From the NCBI GenBank assembly GCA_002728135.1, contig PBVE01000005.1, positions 62,001-126,000 of the forward strand: a stretch of 64,000 nucleotides of DNA, in the 5' to 3' direction. The position numbers and the translations under genes are program-made. Shown here one piece after another: positions 63,650 through 64,000 of this stretch (the stretch's first letter is position 1; every line of letters begins with the position of its first letter). The DNA comes from Rhodospirillaceae bacterium (GTDB lineage Bacteria > Pseudomonadota > Alphaproteobacteria > UBA828). The notes beneath the pieces are model-generated. The model saw only the letters and a list, made by a program, of their open reading frames with translations, searched no databases and was not told the origin of the DNA.

Positions 63650-64000
63650 ATGAATCATGCTCTAGAAATCATTACCATTTTAGGACCTATTGTAATAAAA
63701 TCTGATGGATATGCGATTACTTCACTAAATTTTGGCCAAATAAGATCCAAAACACCACAGAAAACCTTACCTGTTTTAAATGAAGCCTCTAAACAATTAT
63801 ATTCTTATTTCAAAAATATATCCTTTAAATTTACAGTTCCAATTAATCCTTCTGGCACTGACTTTCAATTAAATGTATGGAACTACCTTTCAAATATTCC
63901 TTACGGAGAAACTAAAACATATGGTGCAATTGCAAATATATTAAATACAAGTCCGAGAGCAATTGGGGCTGCTTGTTCTAGGAACCCAATATTAATTGTT
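63650..64000 (+). CDS. ogt: Methylated-DNA-protein cysteine methyltransferase (Ogt-like), N-terminal part
   Basis: The frame opens at the ATG at 63650 and runs off the right window edge without a stop, so 117 residues are visible. LNFGQIRSKTP and LYSYFKNISFKFTVPINPSG form the N-domain; GTDFQLNVWNYLSNIPYGET, KTYGAIANILNTSPRAIGAA and CSRNPILIV match the DNA-binding HTH and the Asn hinge before the active site. The catalytic PCHR Cys would come next, just outside. It repairs O6-alkylguanine by suicidal transfer. It is divergent from the ferredoxin gene. Confidence 0.85.
   Translation, partial: MNHALEIITILGPIVIKSDGYAITSLNFGQIRSKTPQKTLPVLNEASKQLYSYFKNISFKFTVPINPSGTDFQLNVWNYLSNIPYGETKTYGAIANILNTSPRAIGAACSRNPILIV

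Overview
The window is chromosomal DNA from an AT-rich, Gram-negative bacterium, most likely a marine-type alphaproteobacterium. Three things point there: the order mnmE-mnmG-rsmG-parA-parB // holA-lptE-leuS-DUF3576, the LPS-assembly genes lptE and lolA, and a 16-stranded-type porin with a Sec signal. The TPR-sulfotransferase, phosphonate genes and compact convergent genes resemble open-ocean lineages such as SAR116-like groups, but the order is an inference. Apart from the regulatory sites I saw no phage, IS element or CRISPR array. Both ends cut genes: a nucleotide-sugar epimerase tail on the left and an Ogt-type methyltransferase head on the right.

Region 1-17.2 kb is a cell-surface glycan locus. 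It holds an epimerase tail, an EPS-type MarR/wHTH regulator, a PEP mutase-nucleotidyltransferase fusion plus phosphonopyruvate decarboxylase (C-P bond synthesis), an RfaH-like antiterminator, a flippase-like membrane protein, methyltransferases, GT2 and GT-C glycosyltransferases, an O-antigen ligase-like protein, a NodU-type carbamoyltransferase, and the WbpL-like/WbpM-like pair that would start the glycan on undecaprenyl phosphate. The regulator-pepM spacer carries two 15-bp palindromes 32 bp apart and a 12/12 match to the E. coli RfaH target ops, in the leader of the regulator gene.

Region 17.2-30.9 kb is mostly metabolism: purH, speD-speE (spermidine), gdhA, mtnA plus a class II aldolase (salvage of the methylthioadenosine made by SpeE), a TPR-sulfotransferase, tRNA-Gly(GCC), a ProX-type prolyl-tRNA editing protein with an apparent ATT start, YbbN/CnoX, a Lon-N domain protein, Trm112-like, DUF971, MsrA and a UbiH-type hydroxylase.

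Region 31-47 kb has an amidase, ftsK, lolA, a PuuD-like amidotransferase, xth, a cNMP-binding protein paired with a very unusual ABC exporter (degenerate Walker motifs and three Q-loop-like modules), a GT4/polysaccharide deacetylase pair, an MBL hydrolase, an MFS transporter, an orphan response regulator, a YggS homologue and a ThiE homologue.

Region 47-52.2 kb makes PAPS (cysD, cysNC) next to a sulfotransferase, followed by a highly expressed-looking porin with a strong terminator. Region 52.5-64 kb is the origin-proximal housekeeping block with ParABS, including two parS sites (one inside rsmG), and mnmE, whose conserved N-terminus has no in-frame ATG, GTG or TTG in front of it. Together the window links synthesis of a decorated envelope glycan (phosphonate, methyl, carbamoyl and probably sulfate groups) with its regulation and with core chromosome maintenance.
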